Of a DNA stretch of 64,000 nt, positions 18,700 through 28,746 are shown one piece after another. Position 1 is the first letter of the stretch, and the number at the start of each line of letters is the position of its first letter. The stretch lies in contig NZ_JQNA01000001.1 in NCBI RefSeq assembly GCF_000745015.1, positions 1,674,001 to 1,738,000 on the forward strand. Reading direction: 5' to 3'. This stretch comes from Burkholderia sp. 9120. GTDB taxonomy: Bacteria; Pseudomonadota; Gammaproteobacteria; Burkholderiales; Burkholderiaceae. A program made the translations under genes and the position numbers. The notes beneath the pieces were generated by a model. The model was given only the letters and a program-made list of their open reading frames with translations, searched no databases and was not told the origin of the DNA.

Positions 18700-19458
18700 T
18701 TACTGATTCGAAGCAATCCGCTGCTGAATATGTTGCGCGCGCTCCGGCGACGACGGATGCGAGCTGAACATGCTCGATTGACCGCCATCCAGTTGCGCGA
18801 GCTTGTTGAACGCCGTCACCAGTCCCGACGGATCCAGTTTCTTCTTTTTCTGCAAATCGAACGAATAATCGTCGGCGGCGCTTTCCTGGGTTTGCGAGAA
18901 TTGCGCGTTAATCAGCTTCTCGGAGAAGTCGCCCAGTTGCGAGCCGGACAGCGATCCCGCCAGGCCACCCGCCGAGCTCGCCGCGCCGCGCACCGCCGAC
19001 GTCGCATAAGCAACCTGCATCGCCTTCTTCGTGTGGCCGAGCGCCACGTGACCCATTTCGTGGCCGACCACGCCGCGCACTTCGTTGTCGTTCATCATGT
19101 CCATCAAGCCGCTGTAGACGCGCACGCAACCGTTGGCCATGGCCCATGCGTTGACATCTTTGGTCATGTACACCTTGTAGTTGACCGGCGTGCCGTTGAT
19201 GTTGTCGCCCAGTTGCGTGGCGATCTTGTTCAGGCGCTTCTGGTACTTGCTGTTCGCGGCGGCGATCTTGTTTTCGCCGTCCAGTTGCGCGCAGGACTTG
19301 TCGGTCAACGCGCGCACGTCGGCGTCGCTCAGCGTGGCGGCCTGGGTGGCCATCTGGCCGGACTTGATCAACGCGGACGGATCGACAGTGCCGACATTCG
19401 AGCAGGCCGCAAACCATGCGCAGGCGGAAGCGGCAATGACAAAGCGATAAGGTTTCAT
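18700..19458 (-). CDS. M48-family metalloprotease lipoprotein (LoiP/YggG-like)
   Basis: A 252-residue envelope protease. The N-terminal signal peptide ends in a lipobox (WFAAC), so it is probably lipid-anchored. The zinc site HEMGH sits in VVGHEMGHVALGHTKKAMQ, with a downstream Glu in FSQTQESAADDYSFDLQKKK as third ligand, the pattern of M48 proteases. Size and layout match LoiP, an outer-membrane-facing protease of E. coli. I chose the ATG at 19458; the frame extends further upstream without a signal peptide. The ribosome binding site is weak. Confidence 0.9.
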   Translation of the reverse strand: MKPYRFVIAASACAWFAACSNVGTVDPSALIKSGQMATQAATLSDADVRALTDKSCAQLDGENKIAAANSKYQKRLNKIATQLGDNINGTPVNYKVYMTKDVNAWAMANGCVRVYSGLMDMMNDNEVRGVVGHEMGHVALGHTKKAMQVAYATSAVRGAASSAGGLAGSLSGSQLGDFSEKLINAQFSQTQESAADDYSFDLQKKKKLDPSGLVTAFNKLAQLDGGQSSMFSSHPSSPERAQHIQQRIASNQ

Positions 19459-19733
19459 GGTGGAAGTCTCTGTGCGAAGTTGTTTGATTTGAGCGGCGCG
19501 TTCTCTCATACGGCGCCTATTCGCAATGGCTGCAATTCATCGGCCAATTCACCGAATATGTTGATTGCATAAACCACATAAGCCATTGCGCCACGCGACA
19601 GACAAAAAAAATGCGCCTGACGGGCAGGCGCATTTTTACCACAAACGTAAGCTTTAATTCATTATTCTGGAAGCTTGATTGACAGCATTTTGCAATACTC
19701 AAACTTCCCAGCCAGCGTGACTCAATTCGCGAC

Positions 19734-20348
19734 TCAATTCGCCGGCACCGTATCGATAAACGACTGCCGCAGCGAGAGCTTCTGGAAATGCTTATCCAGA
19801 TTCGGATACGGTTCGCGCCAGTTCAACTCGGGCATGCGGAAATCCAGATAACCCAAAGCGCATCCCACGGCGATATCGGCGAGCGTGTAGTGATTGCCCG
19901 CGCACCACGTCTTGCTGCCCAGACCCTGCGACATCGCGATCAGCGCTTCGTCGATCTTACGTTGCTGGCGCGCGACCCACGCGTCCACGCGCAACTCCGG
20001 CGCGCGCTGCGTGCTTTCGAGGCGAATCAGCACCGCCGCGTCGAGAATGCCGTCGGCGAGCGCTTCCCAGCAGCGCACTTCCACGCGCTCACGGCCGGAC
20101 TGCGGAATCAGCTTGCCGACCGGCGACAGCGTATCCACGTATTCGCAGATCACCCGCGAGTCGAACACCGCTTCGCCGTCTTCCATCACGAGGCACGGCA
20201 CTTTGCCGAGCGGATTGAAGGTGTGAATCGTGGTGTCGGGCGCCCAGACGTTCTCGGGCACCAGTTCGTAGTCGATCTTCTTGTCGGCCAGCACGATCCG
20301 CGCTTTACGCACATACGGGCTACCGAGCGAACCGATGAGTTTCATCAT
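19734..20348 (-). CDS. Glutathione S-transferase family protein
   Basis: A 204-residue soluble GST. The thioredoxin-like N-terminal domain begins MMKLIGSLGSPYVRKARIVL and has the cis-Pro motif GKVPCLVMEDGEAVFDSRVI; the helical C-terminal domain has HYTLADIAVGCALGYLDFR, with the N-capping Asp. The catalytic residue is probably a Ser in the first loop (SLGSPYVRK). It resembles YibF of E. coli. ATG 20348 and 20345 are both possible; an AAAGG lies upstream. It is divergent from pepP. The natural substrate is unknown. Confidence 0.9.
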   Translation of the reverse strand: MMKLIGSLGSPYVRKARIVLADKKIDYELVPENVWAPDTTIHTFNPLGKVPCLVMEDGEAVFDSRVICEYVDTLSPVGKLIPQSGRERVEVRCWEALADGILDAAVLIRLESTQRAPELRVDAWVARQQRKIDEALIAMSQGLGSKTWCAGNHYTLADIAVGCALGYLDFRMPELNWREPYPNLDKHFQKLSLRQSFIDTVPAN

Positions 20349-20531
20349 TACCATCTGCCTTTGTCTGAATCCGGCGAAAGTATAAGTGCTTGGCGGCCTT
20401 CGCGAGTGTACCGGCGCCTCTTCGCAAGCCGCATGCAGACTCGCTGTGGATGGATTGCAACAGCGGCACGGCGACGCTGCGACCAGTATCCGCGCAAAAT
20501 AAGTCCGTGCATTGGGCGCTACAATCGCACG

Positions 20532-21938
20532 ATGAACCAGCCGACCGAACCCACCCTCGCCATCGACGTCTACCGAACGCGCCGCGAGCGCGTCCTCGCC
20601 GCGCTGCGCGCGACGGGCGGCGGCGTCGCCATCGTCCCCACCGCACCGGAAGCGCTGCGCAACCGCGACGCCGATTATCCGTACCGGCACGACAGCTATT
20701 TCTACTACCTGACCGGTTTCACCGAACCGGAGGCGCTGCTGGTGCTCGACGCCAGCGCCGCGTCCGGCGAACCGGCGTCGGTCCTGTTCTGCCGCGAGAA
20801 GAACGTCGAGCGCGAAACGTGGGAAGGCTTCCGCTTCGGTCCCGAGGGTGCGCGGACAGCGTTCGGTTTCGACGCCGCGTTAGCAATCGGCGACGTCGAC
20901 GTGCAACTGCCGCGGCTGCTCGCCGACAAGCCGTCGCTGCACTACGCGCTCGGCAGCTCGGCGCAACTGGACAAACAGGTGCGCGGCTGGCTCGACACGG
21001 TGCGCGCGCAAGGCCGCAGCGGCGTCGCAACACCCACCGCCGCCGGCGATCTGATCCCGCTGCTCGACGAGATGCGGCTCGTCAAAGACGACCACGAACT
21101 CGCCGTCATGCGCCGCGCCGGGCAGATTTCGGCACAGGCGCATCGCCGCGCGATGGCCGCGTGCCATCCGGGCATCCGCGAATACGAACTCGAAGCCGAA
21201 CTGCTCTACACGTTCCGCAAATTCGGCGCGCAGGCGCCGGCTTATACGTCGATCGTCGCGGCAGGCGCCAATGCCTGCGTGCTGCACTACCCGGCCGGCA
21301 ACGCGGTGGCGCAAGACGGCGACCTGATCCTGATCGACGCGGCCTGCGAACTCGACGGCTACGCGTCCGACATCACCCGCACCTTCCCCGCCAGCGGCCG
21401 CTTCACGCCGGCGCAGCGCGAGCTGTATGACATCGTGCTGGCCGCGCAGCAGGCCGCCGTCGACGCCACCCGCGCCGGCGCCACCTTCGACGATCCGCAT
21501 CAGGCGGCCGTGCGCGTGCTGTCGCAGGGCTTGCTCGACACCGGCATCATCGACCGCGCGAAGTTCGCTTCGGTCGACGACGTGATCGCCGAGCGCGCCT
21601 ACGCGCCCTTCTATATGCACCGCACCGGCCACTGGCTCGGCATGGACGTGCACGACGTTGGCGACTACCGCGAACGCGGCGCGGCGCGCGACGAAGCGGG
21701 CGTGTTGCCGTGGCGCACCTTGCAGGCGTCGATGACGCTGACCATCGAGCCCGGCCTGTACATCCGCCCGACAGAGGGCGTGCCCGAGCGCTACTGGAAT
21801 ATCGGCATCCGTATCGAGGACGACGCGATCGTCACGCCGACCGGCTGCGAGCTGATCACGCGCGACGTGCCGGTCGCCGCCGACGAGATCGAGGCGCTGA
21901 TGCAGGAAGCCCGCGCGGCCCACGAAACAAGGAAGTAA
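20532..21938 (+). CDS. pepP: Xaa-Pro aminopeptidase (M24B)
   Basis: A 468-residue metallopeptidase that removes N-terminal residues preceding proline. The N-terminal AMP_N domain (NRDADYPYRHDSYFYYLTGF) is followed by a pita-bread domain. The dimetal ligands are visible: Asp in LILIDAACELDGYASDITRTF, His in YMHRTGHWLGMDVHD, Glu in TIEPGLYI and Glu in GIRIEDD. The ATG at 20532 is the natural start. The next gene, ubiH, starts 6 bp after the stop, a coupling common in proteobacteria. Confidence 0.95.
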   Translation: MNQPTEPTLAIDVYRTRRERVLAALRATGGGVAIVPTAPEALRNRDADYPYRHDSYFYYLTGFTEPEALLVLDASAASGEPASVLFCREKNVERETWEGFRFGPEGARTAFGFDAALAIGDVDVQLPRLLADKPSLHYALGSSAQLDKQVRGWLDTVRAQGRSGVATPTAAGDLIPLLDEMRLVKDDHELAVMRRAGQISAQAHRRAMAACHPGIREYELEAELLYTFRKFGAQAPAYTSIVAAGANACVLHYPAGNAVAQDGDLILIDAACELDGYASDITRTFPASGRFTPAQRELYDIVLAAQQAAVDATRAGATFDDPHQAAVRVLSQGLLDTGIIDRAKFASVDDVIAERAYAPFYMHRTGHWLGMDVHDVGDYRERGAARDEAGVLPWRTLQASMTLTIEPGLYIRPTEGVPERYWNIGIRIEDDAIVTPTGCELITRDVPVAADEIEALMQEARAAHETRK

Positions 21939-21944
21939 TCCGCA

Positions 21945-23174
21945 ATGAACGATGTTTCCCCGTCGACGGTGATTCTGAAGCCCGCCTCGGCCGCTCATCC
22001 GTACGACTTCGACGTGACGATCGTCGGCGCCGGACCGGTCGGGCTGGCGCTGGCCGGCTGGCTGGCGCGCCGCAGCGCGACCCAGGCGCTGAAGATCGCG
22101 CTGGTCGACGCGCGCGAGCCGGAGGATTCGATCGCCGATCCGCGCGCAATCGCCGTCTCGCACGGCAGCCGGATGATTCTGGAGCCGCTGCGCTGGCCCG
22201 CCGACGCCACCGCGATCCAGCGCATTCACGTGTCGCAGCGCGGACACTTCGGCCGCACGCTGATCGATCATGCCGAGCACGGCTTGCCGGCGCTGGGGTA
22301 TGTGCTGCGTTACGGGTCGATCGTGCATGGTCTCGCCGAAGCGGTGCATGCGAGCCCGGTGCACTGGTTCCGCTCGACCTCGGCCGCCGCGCCGACCCAG
22401 GAGCATGACGGCGTGACGCTGCCGATCGAAACGGCGGGTGTCGCGCGGTCGTTGCGCACGCGGATTCTGGTAAATGCCGAAGGCGGGTTGTTCGGCGATC
22501 AGAAGGCCGGCAAACGAACCGGCGAGGACAGTGCTTCGCGCGATTACGGACAAACCGCGCTGGTCGGCACGGTGACTGTCTCCTCGCCGCAACCGCATGT
22601 GGCCTGGGAACGCTTCACGTCGCAAGGTCCGATCGCCTTGCTGCCCATGGGCGGCGTGCGCGGCGCCGACTACGCGCTGGTCTGGTGCTGCGCGCCGGAA
22701 GAAGCCGCACGCCGCGCGCAACTCTCCGACGCGGACTTTTTGCGCGAACTCGGCGCGGCCTTCGGCGACCGCATGGGCCGCTTCACGCAGATCAAAGGCC
22801 GCGCGTCGTTCCCGTTGGGCCTCAACGCGGTCGAGACGCTCGTTCAGGGCCGCGTCGTCGCGATCGGCAACGCGGCGCAAACCCTGCACCCGGTGGCCGG
22901 CCAGGGGCTAAACCTCGGTCTGCGCGACGCGCACTCGCTTGCCGACGCGTTGTCCGCGGAAGGCCCCACGCCGCTCGCGCTCGCCACCTTCGCCCAACGC
23001 CGCGCGCTCGACCGGCGCCTCACGATCGGCGCGACCGACACGCTCGCGCGCCTGTTCACCGTCGACTTCGCCCCACTCGCGATCGTGCGCGGTCTCGCGC
23101 TCACCGCGCTCGAATTCGTGCCGCCGGTGAAAACCGCGCTAGCGCGTCAAATGATGTTCGGACAGCGCCGCTAG
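21945..23174 (+). CDS. FAD-dependent ubiquinone-biosynthesis hydroxylase (UbiH/UbiF family)
   Basis: A 409-residue flavoprotein monooxygenase. The dinucleotide fold GAGPVGLALAGWLA lies at about residues 29-42, the DG-type motif is near YALVWCCAPEEAAR, and the second FAD motif is GNAAQTLHPVAGQGLNLGLRDA near residue 308, the ubiH/ubiF/visC/coq6 signature. It adds a ring hydroxyl during ubiquinone synthesis. Which of the ring positions it serves cannot be decided from sequence by eye; the pepP neighbour favours UbiH. Confidence 0.88.
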   Translation: MNDVSPSTVILKPASAAHPYDFDVTIVGAGPVGLALAGWLARRSATQALKIALVDAREPEDSIADPRAIAVSHGSRMILEPLRWPADATAIQRIHVSQRGHFGRTLIDHAEHGLPALGYVLRYGSIVHGLAEAVHASPVHWFRSTSAAAPTQEHDGVTLPIETAGVARSLRTRILVNAEGGLFGDQKAGKRTGEDSASRDYGQTALVGTVTVSSPQPHVAWERFTSQGPIALLPMGGVRGADYALVWCCAPEEAARRAQLSDADFLRELGAAFGDRMGRFTQIKGRASFPLGLNAVETLVQGRVVAIGNAAQTLHPVAGQGLNLGLRDAHSLADALSAEGPTPLALATFAQRRALDRRLTIGATDTLARLFTVDFAPLAIVRGLALTALEFVPPVKTALARQMMFGQRR

Positions 23175-23242
23175 GCGCGCCGCCCGCTCGCGCCGCGCGG
23201 CCTTTTTACGCGGCGCGGCGCGCACCGTAAGTGAGATGCCGG

Positions 23243-23270
23243 TTCTATGAATCGGACCACTTTCATAGAA
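23243..23270 (+). repeat. 9-bp inverted repeat upstream of dusB
   Basis: TTCTATGAA (23243-23251) and TTCATAGAA (23262-23270) are perfect inverted arms around 10 bp, 135 bp before the dusB start and after the ubiH stop. No T-run follows, so an operator for an unknown regulator is more likely than a terminator. Confidence 0.5.
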
Positions 23271-23404
23271 GATTTAATGGGTTACGACACACGCATGTCG
23301 GGTGCCGGCTATCTGTTAACGCTAAAATGGTGGTTTTCTCTCGCATTTCGCGAACGCTCCGATTGACAGAATTTGCGCAATCGGCCGCGCCGCGCGTCCA
23401 CGCT

Positions 23405-24469
23405 ATGCCCACTCTCGGCTCCCACAATCTGCGTAATAACCTGTTCGTCGCTCCCATGGCGGGCGTGACCGACCGGCCGTTCCGGCAACTGTGCAAACGG
23501 CTGGGCGCGGGCTATGCGGTGTCGGAAATGGTCGCCTCGAACGCGCAGCTGTGGAAAAGCGAGAAGACCATGCGCCGCGCCAACCATACCGGCGAGGTCG
23601 AGCCGATCTCCGTGCAGATCGCCGGCGCCGATCCGCTCATGATGGCCGAAGCCGCGCGCCACAACGTCGCGAACGGCGCGCAGATCATTGACATCAACAT
23701 GGGCTGTCCGGCCAAGAAGGTCTGCAATGTCGCGGCCGGCTCGGCGCTGTTGCAAAACGAACCGCTAGTGCAGCGCATCGTCGAGGCGGTGGTCGGCGCG
23801 GTGGGCATCGGGCCCGACGCGGTGCCCGTCACGCTGAAAATCCGCACCGGCTGGAATCGCGACAACAAGAATGCGCTGAGCGTCGCGCATCTGGCCGAAA
23901 ACGCCGGCATTGCCATGCTGACCGTGCACGGCCGCACCCGCGCCGATCTCTATCACGGCGACGCCGAATACGAGACCATCGCCGCCGTCAAAGCCGCCGT
24001 GCGCATTCCGGTGGTCGCGAACGGCGACATTACGTCGCCGCACAAGGCGCGCGAAGTGCTCGCCGCCACCGGCGCCGACGCGATCATGATCGGCCGCGCC
24101 GCGCAGGGGCGTCCGTGGCTGTTTCGCGAGATCGAACATTTTCTGAAAACGGGCGAGTTGCTGCCGGCGCCGCGCATCGACGAAATCCAGCAGGTGATGA
24201 ACGAGCATCTCGAAGATCACTACGCGTTCTACGGGGAATTTACCGGCGTGCGCACTGCGCGTAAGCACATCGGCTGGTACACTCGCGGCCTTTCTGGCGC
24301 CAACGTGTTCCGGCATCGCATGAATACGCTGGACACCACGCGCGAACAACTCCTCGCCGTCAACGAGTTCTTCGACGCACAAAAGGCGATCTCCGACCGC
24401 CTTGTCTATGTCGACGAAACGCTCAACGAGAACGGCGAGCCGGACCCAACCGACCGACTAGCAGCATGA
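23405..24469 (+). CDS. dusB: tRNA-dihydrouridine synthase B
   Basis: A 354-residue FMN enzyme that reduces uridine to dihydrouridine in the tRNA D-loop. A TIM barrel opens with NLFVAPMAGVTDRPFRQLC, the catalytic cysteine is in NMGCPAKKVCNVAAGSALL, and phosphate-binding segments include TVHGRTRADLYHG and DAIMIGRAAQGRPWL. The C-terminal helical RNA-binding domain follows. I used ATG 23405 (MPTLGSHNLR), where the barrel begins. The stop overlaps the fis start (ATGA), the classic dusB-fis operon. Confidence 0.96.
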   Translation: MPTLGSHNLRNNLFVAPMAGVTDRPFRQLCKRLGAGYAVSEMVASNAQLWKSEKTMRRANHTGEVEPISVQIAGADPLMMAEAARHNVANGAQIIDINMGCPAKKVCNVAAGSALLQNEPLVQRIVEAVVGAVGIGPDAVPVTLKIRTGWNRDNKNALSVAHLAENAGIAMLTVHGRTRADLYHGDAEYETIAAVKAAVRIPVVANGDITSPHKAREVLAATGADAIMIGRAAQGRPWLFREIEHFLKTGELLPAPRIDEIQQVMNEHLEDHYAFYGEFTGVRTARKHIGWYTRGLSGANVFRHRMNTLDTTREQLLAVNEFFDAQKAISDRLVYVDETLNENGEPDPTDRLAA

Positions 24470-24699
24470 GCAAGAACAATATCGAACAATCTGTCCGCGA
24501 CAGCCTGGGGATATATTTCCAGGATCTCGACGGCTCCAATCCGCACGACGTCTACGACATGGTTATTTCGTGCGTAGAAAAACCCTTGCTCGAAGTGGTG
24601 CTCGAGCAGGCCGGCGGCAATCAGTCGCTGGCCGCCGAGTATCTCGGCATTAACCGCAATACGCTGCGCAAGAAGCTGCAACAGCACGGTTTGTTGTAG
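24466..24699 (+). CDS. fis: Fis-family DNA-binding protein
   Basis: A 77-residue nucleoid-associated or regulatory protein. The C-terminal helix-turn-helix (about residues 46-75: [20 protein letters not shown], then [13 protein letters not shown]) is the Fis HTH. The N-terminal arm is shorter than in E. coli Fis (98 residues), as is usual for betaproteobacterial Fis. Translation is coupled to dusB by a 4-bp overlap. purH follows 56 bp on. Confidence 0.94.
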   Translation: MSKNNIEQSVRDSLGIYFQDLDGSNPHDVYDMVISCVEKPLLEVVLEQAGGNQSLAAEYLGINRNTLRKKLQQHGLL

Positions 24700-24755
24700 T
24701 TCGTTGTAGTTTTCTCGCGCCCTGCCACGTTTCCCTTCGGCTTTTCGTCTTCATC

Positions 24756-26321
24756 ATGATCAAGCAAGCGCTCATCTCCGTTTCCGACAAGTCCGGCATC
24801 GTCGACTTCGCCAAGTCGCTGTCCGACCTCGGCGTCAAGCTCCTGTCGACCGGCGGCACCGCGAAACTGCTCGCGGACGCAGGTCTGCCCGTCACCGAAG
24901 TCGCCGATTACACGGGCTTCCCGGAAATGCTCGATGGGCGCGTGAAAACGTTGCATCCGAAGGTACACGGCGGCATTCTGGCGCGCCGCGATCTGCCGGA
25001 ACACATGGCCGCGCTCGAAAAACACGACATTCCGACCATCGACCTGCTGGTCGTGAATCTGTACCCGTTCGTGCAGACCGTGTCGAAAGAAGAGTGCTCG
25101 CTGGAAGACGCGATCGAGAACATCGACATTGGCGGCCCGACCATGCTGCGTTCGGCGGCGAAGAATCACCGCGATGTGACGGTGGTGGTCGATCCGACCG
25201 ATTACGCGGTCGTGCTCGACGAAATGCGCGCGAACAGCAACGCGGTGTCGTACAAGACGAATTTCCGCCTCGCCACCAAGGTATTCGCGCACACGGCGCA
25301 GTACGACGGCGCGATCACGAACTACCTGACCAGCCTGACCGACGAATTGCAACACGCGTCGCGCAACACGTACCCCGCTACGTTCAACCTGGCCTTCGAC
25401 AAGGTGCAGGACCTGCGCTACGGTGAAAACCCGCACCAGAGCGCGGCGTTCTACCGCGATCTGTCGGTGCCGGCCGGCGCGTTAGCGAACTACAGCCAGT
25501 TGCAAGGCAAGGAACTGTCGTACAACAACATCGCGGATTCCGACGCAGCGTGGGAATGCGTGAAGACTTTCGACGTGCCGGCCTGCGTGATCGTCAAGCA
25601 CGCGAACCCGTGCGGCGTGGCGATCGGCGCGGACGCGCACGAGGCGTACGCGAAGGCGCTGCAGACCGATCCGACGTCGGCGTTCGGCGGCATCATCGCG
25701 TTCAACCGCGAAGTGGATGAAGCGGCGGCGCAAGCGGTGGCCAAGCAGTTCGTCGAAGTGCTGATCGCGCCGTCGTTCAGCACGGCAGCGCGCCAGGTGT
25801 TCACGGCGAAGCAGAACGTGCGTCTGCTGGAAATCGCTTTGGGCGACGGCCACAACGCGTTCGATCTGAAGCGCGTGGGCGGCGGTCTGCTGGTGCAATC
25901 GCTCGACTCGAAGAACGTGCAGCCGCACGAATTGCGCGTGGTCACGAAGCGTCACCCGACGCCGAAGGAAATGGACGACCTGCTGTTCGCATGGCGCGTG
26001 GCGAAGTACGTGAAGTCGAACGCGATCGTGTTCTGCGGCAACGGCATGACGCTGGGCGTCGGCGCCGGCCAGATGAGCCGCGTGGACTCGGCGCGTATCG
26101 CCAGCATCAAGGCGCAGAACGCCGGTTTGACGCTGACGGGTTCGGCGGTGGCATCGGACGCGTTCTTCCCGTTCCGCGACGGTCTGGATGTGGTGGTGGC
26201 GGCAGGCGCGACCTGCGTGATTCAACCGGGCGGCTCGATGCGCGATGACGAAGTGGTCGGCGCGGCGGATGAGCACAACATCGCGATGGTGTTGACCGGT
26301 GTGCGTCACTTCCGGCATTGA
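24756..26321 (+). CDS. purH: Bifunctional AICAR transformylase / IMP cyclohydrolase
   Basis: A 521-residue enzyme for the last two steps of IMP synthesis. The N-terminal IMP cyclohydrolase (MGS-like) domain holds [33 protein letters not shown] and [16 protein letters not shown]. The C-terminal AICAR formyltransferase domain has the KHANPCG motif with the catalytic Lys-His pair, [11 protein letters not shown], and the terminal [19 protein letters not shown]. Length matches the family. It follows fis and ends at a strong terminator. Confidence 0.97.
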   Translation: MIKQALISVSDKSGIVDFAKSLSDLGVKLLSTGGTAKLLADAGLPVTEVADYTGFPEMLDGRVKTLHPKVHGGILARRDLPEHMAALEKHDIPTIDLLVVNLYPFVQTVSKEECSLEDAIENIDIGGPTMLRSAAKNHRDVTVVVDPTDYAVVLDEMRANSNAVSYKTNFRLATKVFAHTAQYDGAITNYLTSLTDELQHASRNTYPATFNLAFDKVQDLRYGENPHQSAAFYRDLSVPAGALANYSQLQGKELSYNNIADSDAAWECVKTFDVPACVIVKHANPCGVAIGADAHEAYAKALQTDPTSAFGGIIAFNREVDEAAAQAVAKQFVEVLIAPSFSTAARQVFTAKQNVRLLEIALGDGHNAFDLKRVGGGLLVQSLDSKNVQPHELRVVTKRHPTPKEMDDLLFAWRVAKYVKSNAIVFCGNGMTLGVGAGQMSRVDSARIASIKAQNAGLTLTGSAVASDAFFPFRDGLDVVVAAGATCVIQPGGSMRDDEVVGAADEHNIAMVLTGVRHFRH

Positions 26322-26408
26322 TTTTTTGGCCGGTCTGACGGTGGCGGCGGCGGCCTGGTAGGCTCGTGGTAAGGCAGCTCGCCCTGGATGACTAGCTCAA
26401 GTTCAGTG

Positions 26409-26442
26409 AAACGGCCCGGCGGCATTTCCCGCCGGGCCGTTT
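26409..26442. terminator. Intrinsic terminator after purH
   Basis: AAACGGCCCGGCGG (26409-26422) and CCGCCGGGCCGTTT (26429-26442) form a 14-bp perfect stem with loop CATTTC, followed by TCTTTTG. The rest of the purH-ruvC gap (26322-26594) shows nothing else clear beyond likely ruvC promoter sequence. Confidence 0.85.
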
Positions 26443-26594
26443 TCTTTTGTCTCCGCGAATGCGATTGCGTCCTCGCCGCTGAACTGCACACGTTGCCGCT
26501 TTTATTCCGTCGATCTCGACGCCTGCCGGCCGTCACGCGGTGTGCGTGTTGTAGTATCGCAAGCACCTGGTTTTTACGGCATTTGCGGCACCTC

Positions 26595-27137
26595 ATGAGA
26601 ATTCTCGGCATCGACCCCGGCTTGCGCGTGACCGGCTTCGGCGTGATCGATCAAAGCGGCCACACACTCAATTACGTTGCGAGCGGCGTCATCAAAACCG
26701 CCGACGCCGATCTGCCCTCGCGTCTGGGCACCATTTTCGAAGGCATCTCGACGCTGATTCGCCAGCACTCGCCGGATCAGTCGGCGATCGAAAAAGTCTT
26801 CGTCAACGTCAACCCGCAGTCCACGCTGCTGCTCGGTCAGGCACGCGGCGCGGCGATCTGCGGACTGGTCGCGGGCGGCGTGCCGGTGGCCGAATACACC
26901 GCGCTGCAATTGAAGCAGGCCGTGGTGGGCTACGGCCGCGCGACCAAAGAGCAGATGCAGCAGATGGTGGTGCGGCTGCTGAACCTGTCGGGCGTGCCCG
27001 GCACCGACGCCGCCGACGCGCTCGGCATGGCAATCTGTCATGCGCACAGCGGTGCGACGCTGAGTACGCTGGGCGGTATTGCACCGGCGCTCGCGAAGAA
27101 GGGCTTGCGCGTGAGACGCGGGCGGCTGGTGGGCTAG
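26595..27137 (+). CDS. ruvC: Holliday junction resolvase RuvC
   Basis: A 180-residue endonuclease that cuts Holliday junctions with RuvAB. The RNase H-like fold starts [19 protein letters not shown] with catalytic Asp7; the second acid is in [14 protein letters not shown], and the final Asp pair is in [18 protein letters not shown]. Length is typical. ATG 26595 is the natural start inside a longer open frame. It is separated from ruvA by an opposite-strand LysE-type gene, unlike the E. coli ruvC-ruvAB arrangement. Confidence 0.96.
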   Translation: MRILGIDPGLRVTGFGVIDQSGHTLNYVASGVIKTADADLPSRLGTIFEGISTLIRQHSPDQSAIEKVFVNVNPQSTLLLGQARGAAICGLVAGGVPVAEYTALQLKQAVVGYGRATKEQMQQMVVRLLNLSGVPGTDAADALGMAICHAHSGATLSTLGGIAPALAKKGLRVRRGRLVG

Positions 27138-27177
27138 GGTCGCAGACAGTTGCTGGCCGGTTTGGCGCCAGGTCCGC

Positions 27178-27810
27178 TCAATTCCGGCTGGCCAACGCTA
27201 ATCGGCAAGCCAAGCCAGCAAACACCGTCCCCAACACATACTGCGGCACGCGCGACGGCCGGCGCCCCGCCGAGAGCTTACGGCTCAGCTTGCTCGCCGT
27301 CAGAATCACCGCGCCGTTCACCATCAGCCCGATCAGGTTCAGCACGGTGGCAAGCAGCATGATCTGCAATGCGACCGACCCCGCTTCAGGCCGCACGAAT
27401 TGCGGAAACAGCGCGAGTACGAACAGCGCCATTTTCGGATTCAGAAGATTCGTGAACAGGCCCTGACGGAAAATCCGGCCAATTGGATAACGATTCATCG
27501 TCGCATCCGGCGACAGCATCGTGCCTTGCGCGCGGAAGGTCTTCCACGCCAGGTAAAGCAGATAAGCGGCACCCGTGAATCGCACGATGTCGTAGGCCAT
27601 TGGCACCGCGAGAAAGAGTTGCGACAAACCGAACGCGGCTGCCAACGCGTGGCAGTAAGTGCCGGCTTGAATACCCACCAGCGAAGCAAAGCCGGCCGCG
27701 CGACCCTGGCTCACGCTGCGTGAAGCGATCAGCAACATGTCGGGGCCGGGCGTGGCGGTGAGCGCGAGACACGCGCCAGCGAACAGCGCGAGGGTGGTGA
27801 GACTCAGCAT
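27178..27810 (-). CDS. LysE/RhtB-family exporter
   Basis: A 210-residue inner-membrane protein with five to six spans, of the RhtB/LysE family that exports amino acids or homoserine lactone. The family opening is clear: [20 protein letters not shown], followed by [20 protein letters not shown], and a later [21 protein letters not shown] chose ATG 27810, which follows AGGAGC. It is inserted on the opposite strand between ruvC and ruvA. The substrate is unknown. Confidence 0.9.
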   Translation of the reverse strand: MLSLTTLALFAGACLALTATPGPDMLLIASRSVSQGRAAGFASLVGIQAGTYCHALAAAFGLSQLFLAVPMAYDIVRFTGAAYLLYLAWKTFRAQGTMLSPDATMNRYPIGRIFRQGLFTNLLNPKMALFVLALFPQFVRPEAGSVALQIMLLATVLNLIGLMVNGAVILTASKLSRKLSAGRRPSRVPQYVLGTVFAGLACRLALASRN

Positions 27811-28043
27811 GGAAGCTCCTTCTGGTTGAATCGGGCGAGAACCCGCCAAAAGGGATCTCAGTCTATTGGGGCAGATCGCGCGGGTCAACCGCCGTTGCGG
27901 CTGACCTTGCCGCTGCGGTTACGGCTATCCATGCGGTTGCACTCGAGGCCGCCCTTTCGGTTACGACCGCCATTACCCGCCAGCATCGCGCGCGCCCCAC
28001 CCGCTACGCTACACTCGCCCTTTCTCTCGAAATCGAATCCGCC

Positions 28044-28625
28044 ATGATCGGTCGCATTGCCGGCGTTCTGCTGGAAAAAAACCCGCCGCATCTGCTCGTC
28101 GACTGCAACGGCGTCGGCTATGAAGTCGACGTGCCGATGAGCACGTTCTACAACCTGCCCTCGACCGGCGAACGCGTCGTGCTGCTCACGCAGATGATCG
28201 TGCGCGAAGACGCGCATCTGCTGTACGGCTTCGGCACCACCGACGAACGCGCCACGTTCCGCGAACTGCTGAAGATTTCCGGCATCGGCGCACGCATGGC
28301 GCTCGCGGTGCTGTCCGGCATGAGCGTGCACGAACTGGCGCAAACCGTAACGATGCAGGACGCGGCTCGCCTCACACGCGTGCCGGGCATCGGCAAGAAA
28401 ACGGCCGAGCGCCTGCTGCTCGAACTGAAGGGCAAGCTCGGCGCCGACCTGGGCGCGATGGCGGGCGCGGCGTCGGCCTCCGACCACGCCTCCGATATCC
28501 TGAACGCACTGCTCGCCTTGGGTTACTCCGAAAAAGAAGCGTTGGCGGCCGTCAAGAACGTGCCGGCCGGCACCGGCGTTTCCGAGGGCATCAAGCTCGC
28601 GCTGAAAGCGTTGTCCAAGGGCTGA
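28044..28625 (+). CDS. ruvA: Holliday junction branch-migration protein RuvA
   Basis: A 193-residue DNA-binding subunit that tetramerises on Holliday junctions and loads RuvB. The N-terminal OB domain starts [20 protein letters not shown]; the two helix-hairpin-helix motifs follow ([19 protein letters not shown] and [19 protein letters not shown]); domain III at about 145-193 includes [19 protein letters not shown]. It precedes ruvB by 121 bp. Confidence 0.97.
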   Translation: MIGRIAGVLLEKNPPHLLVDCNGVGYEVDVPMSTFYNLPSTGERVVLLTQMIVREDAHLLYGFGTTDERATFRELLKISGIGARMALAVLSGMSVHELAQTVTMQDAARLTRVPGIGKKTAERLLLELKGKLGADLGAMAGAASASDHASDILNALLALGYSEKEALAAVKNVPAGTGVSEGIKLALKALSKG

Positions 28626-28746
28626 CGCTGCGCTCCGGACCTAGGCCTTGCATGCGACCGGTACAGCTTCGCACAGGCCATGGGCTTAGCGCACCCTGGC
28701 CGTTCGGCCGGGTTTCGCCACGAGGCCAGCGCGGTACAATGACCAG

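Noticed and set aside
19788..20531. N-terminal extension of the Xaa-Pro aminopeptidase frame
   Set aside because: The extra 248 codons overlap the GST gene in reverse and have no homology; the family start is at 20532.
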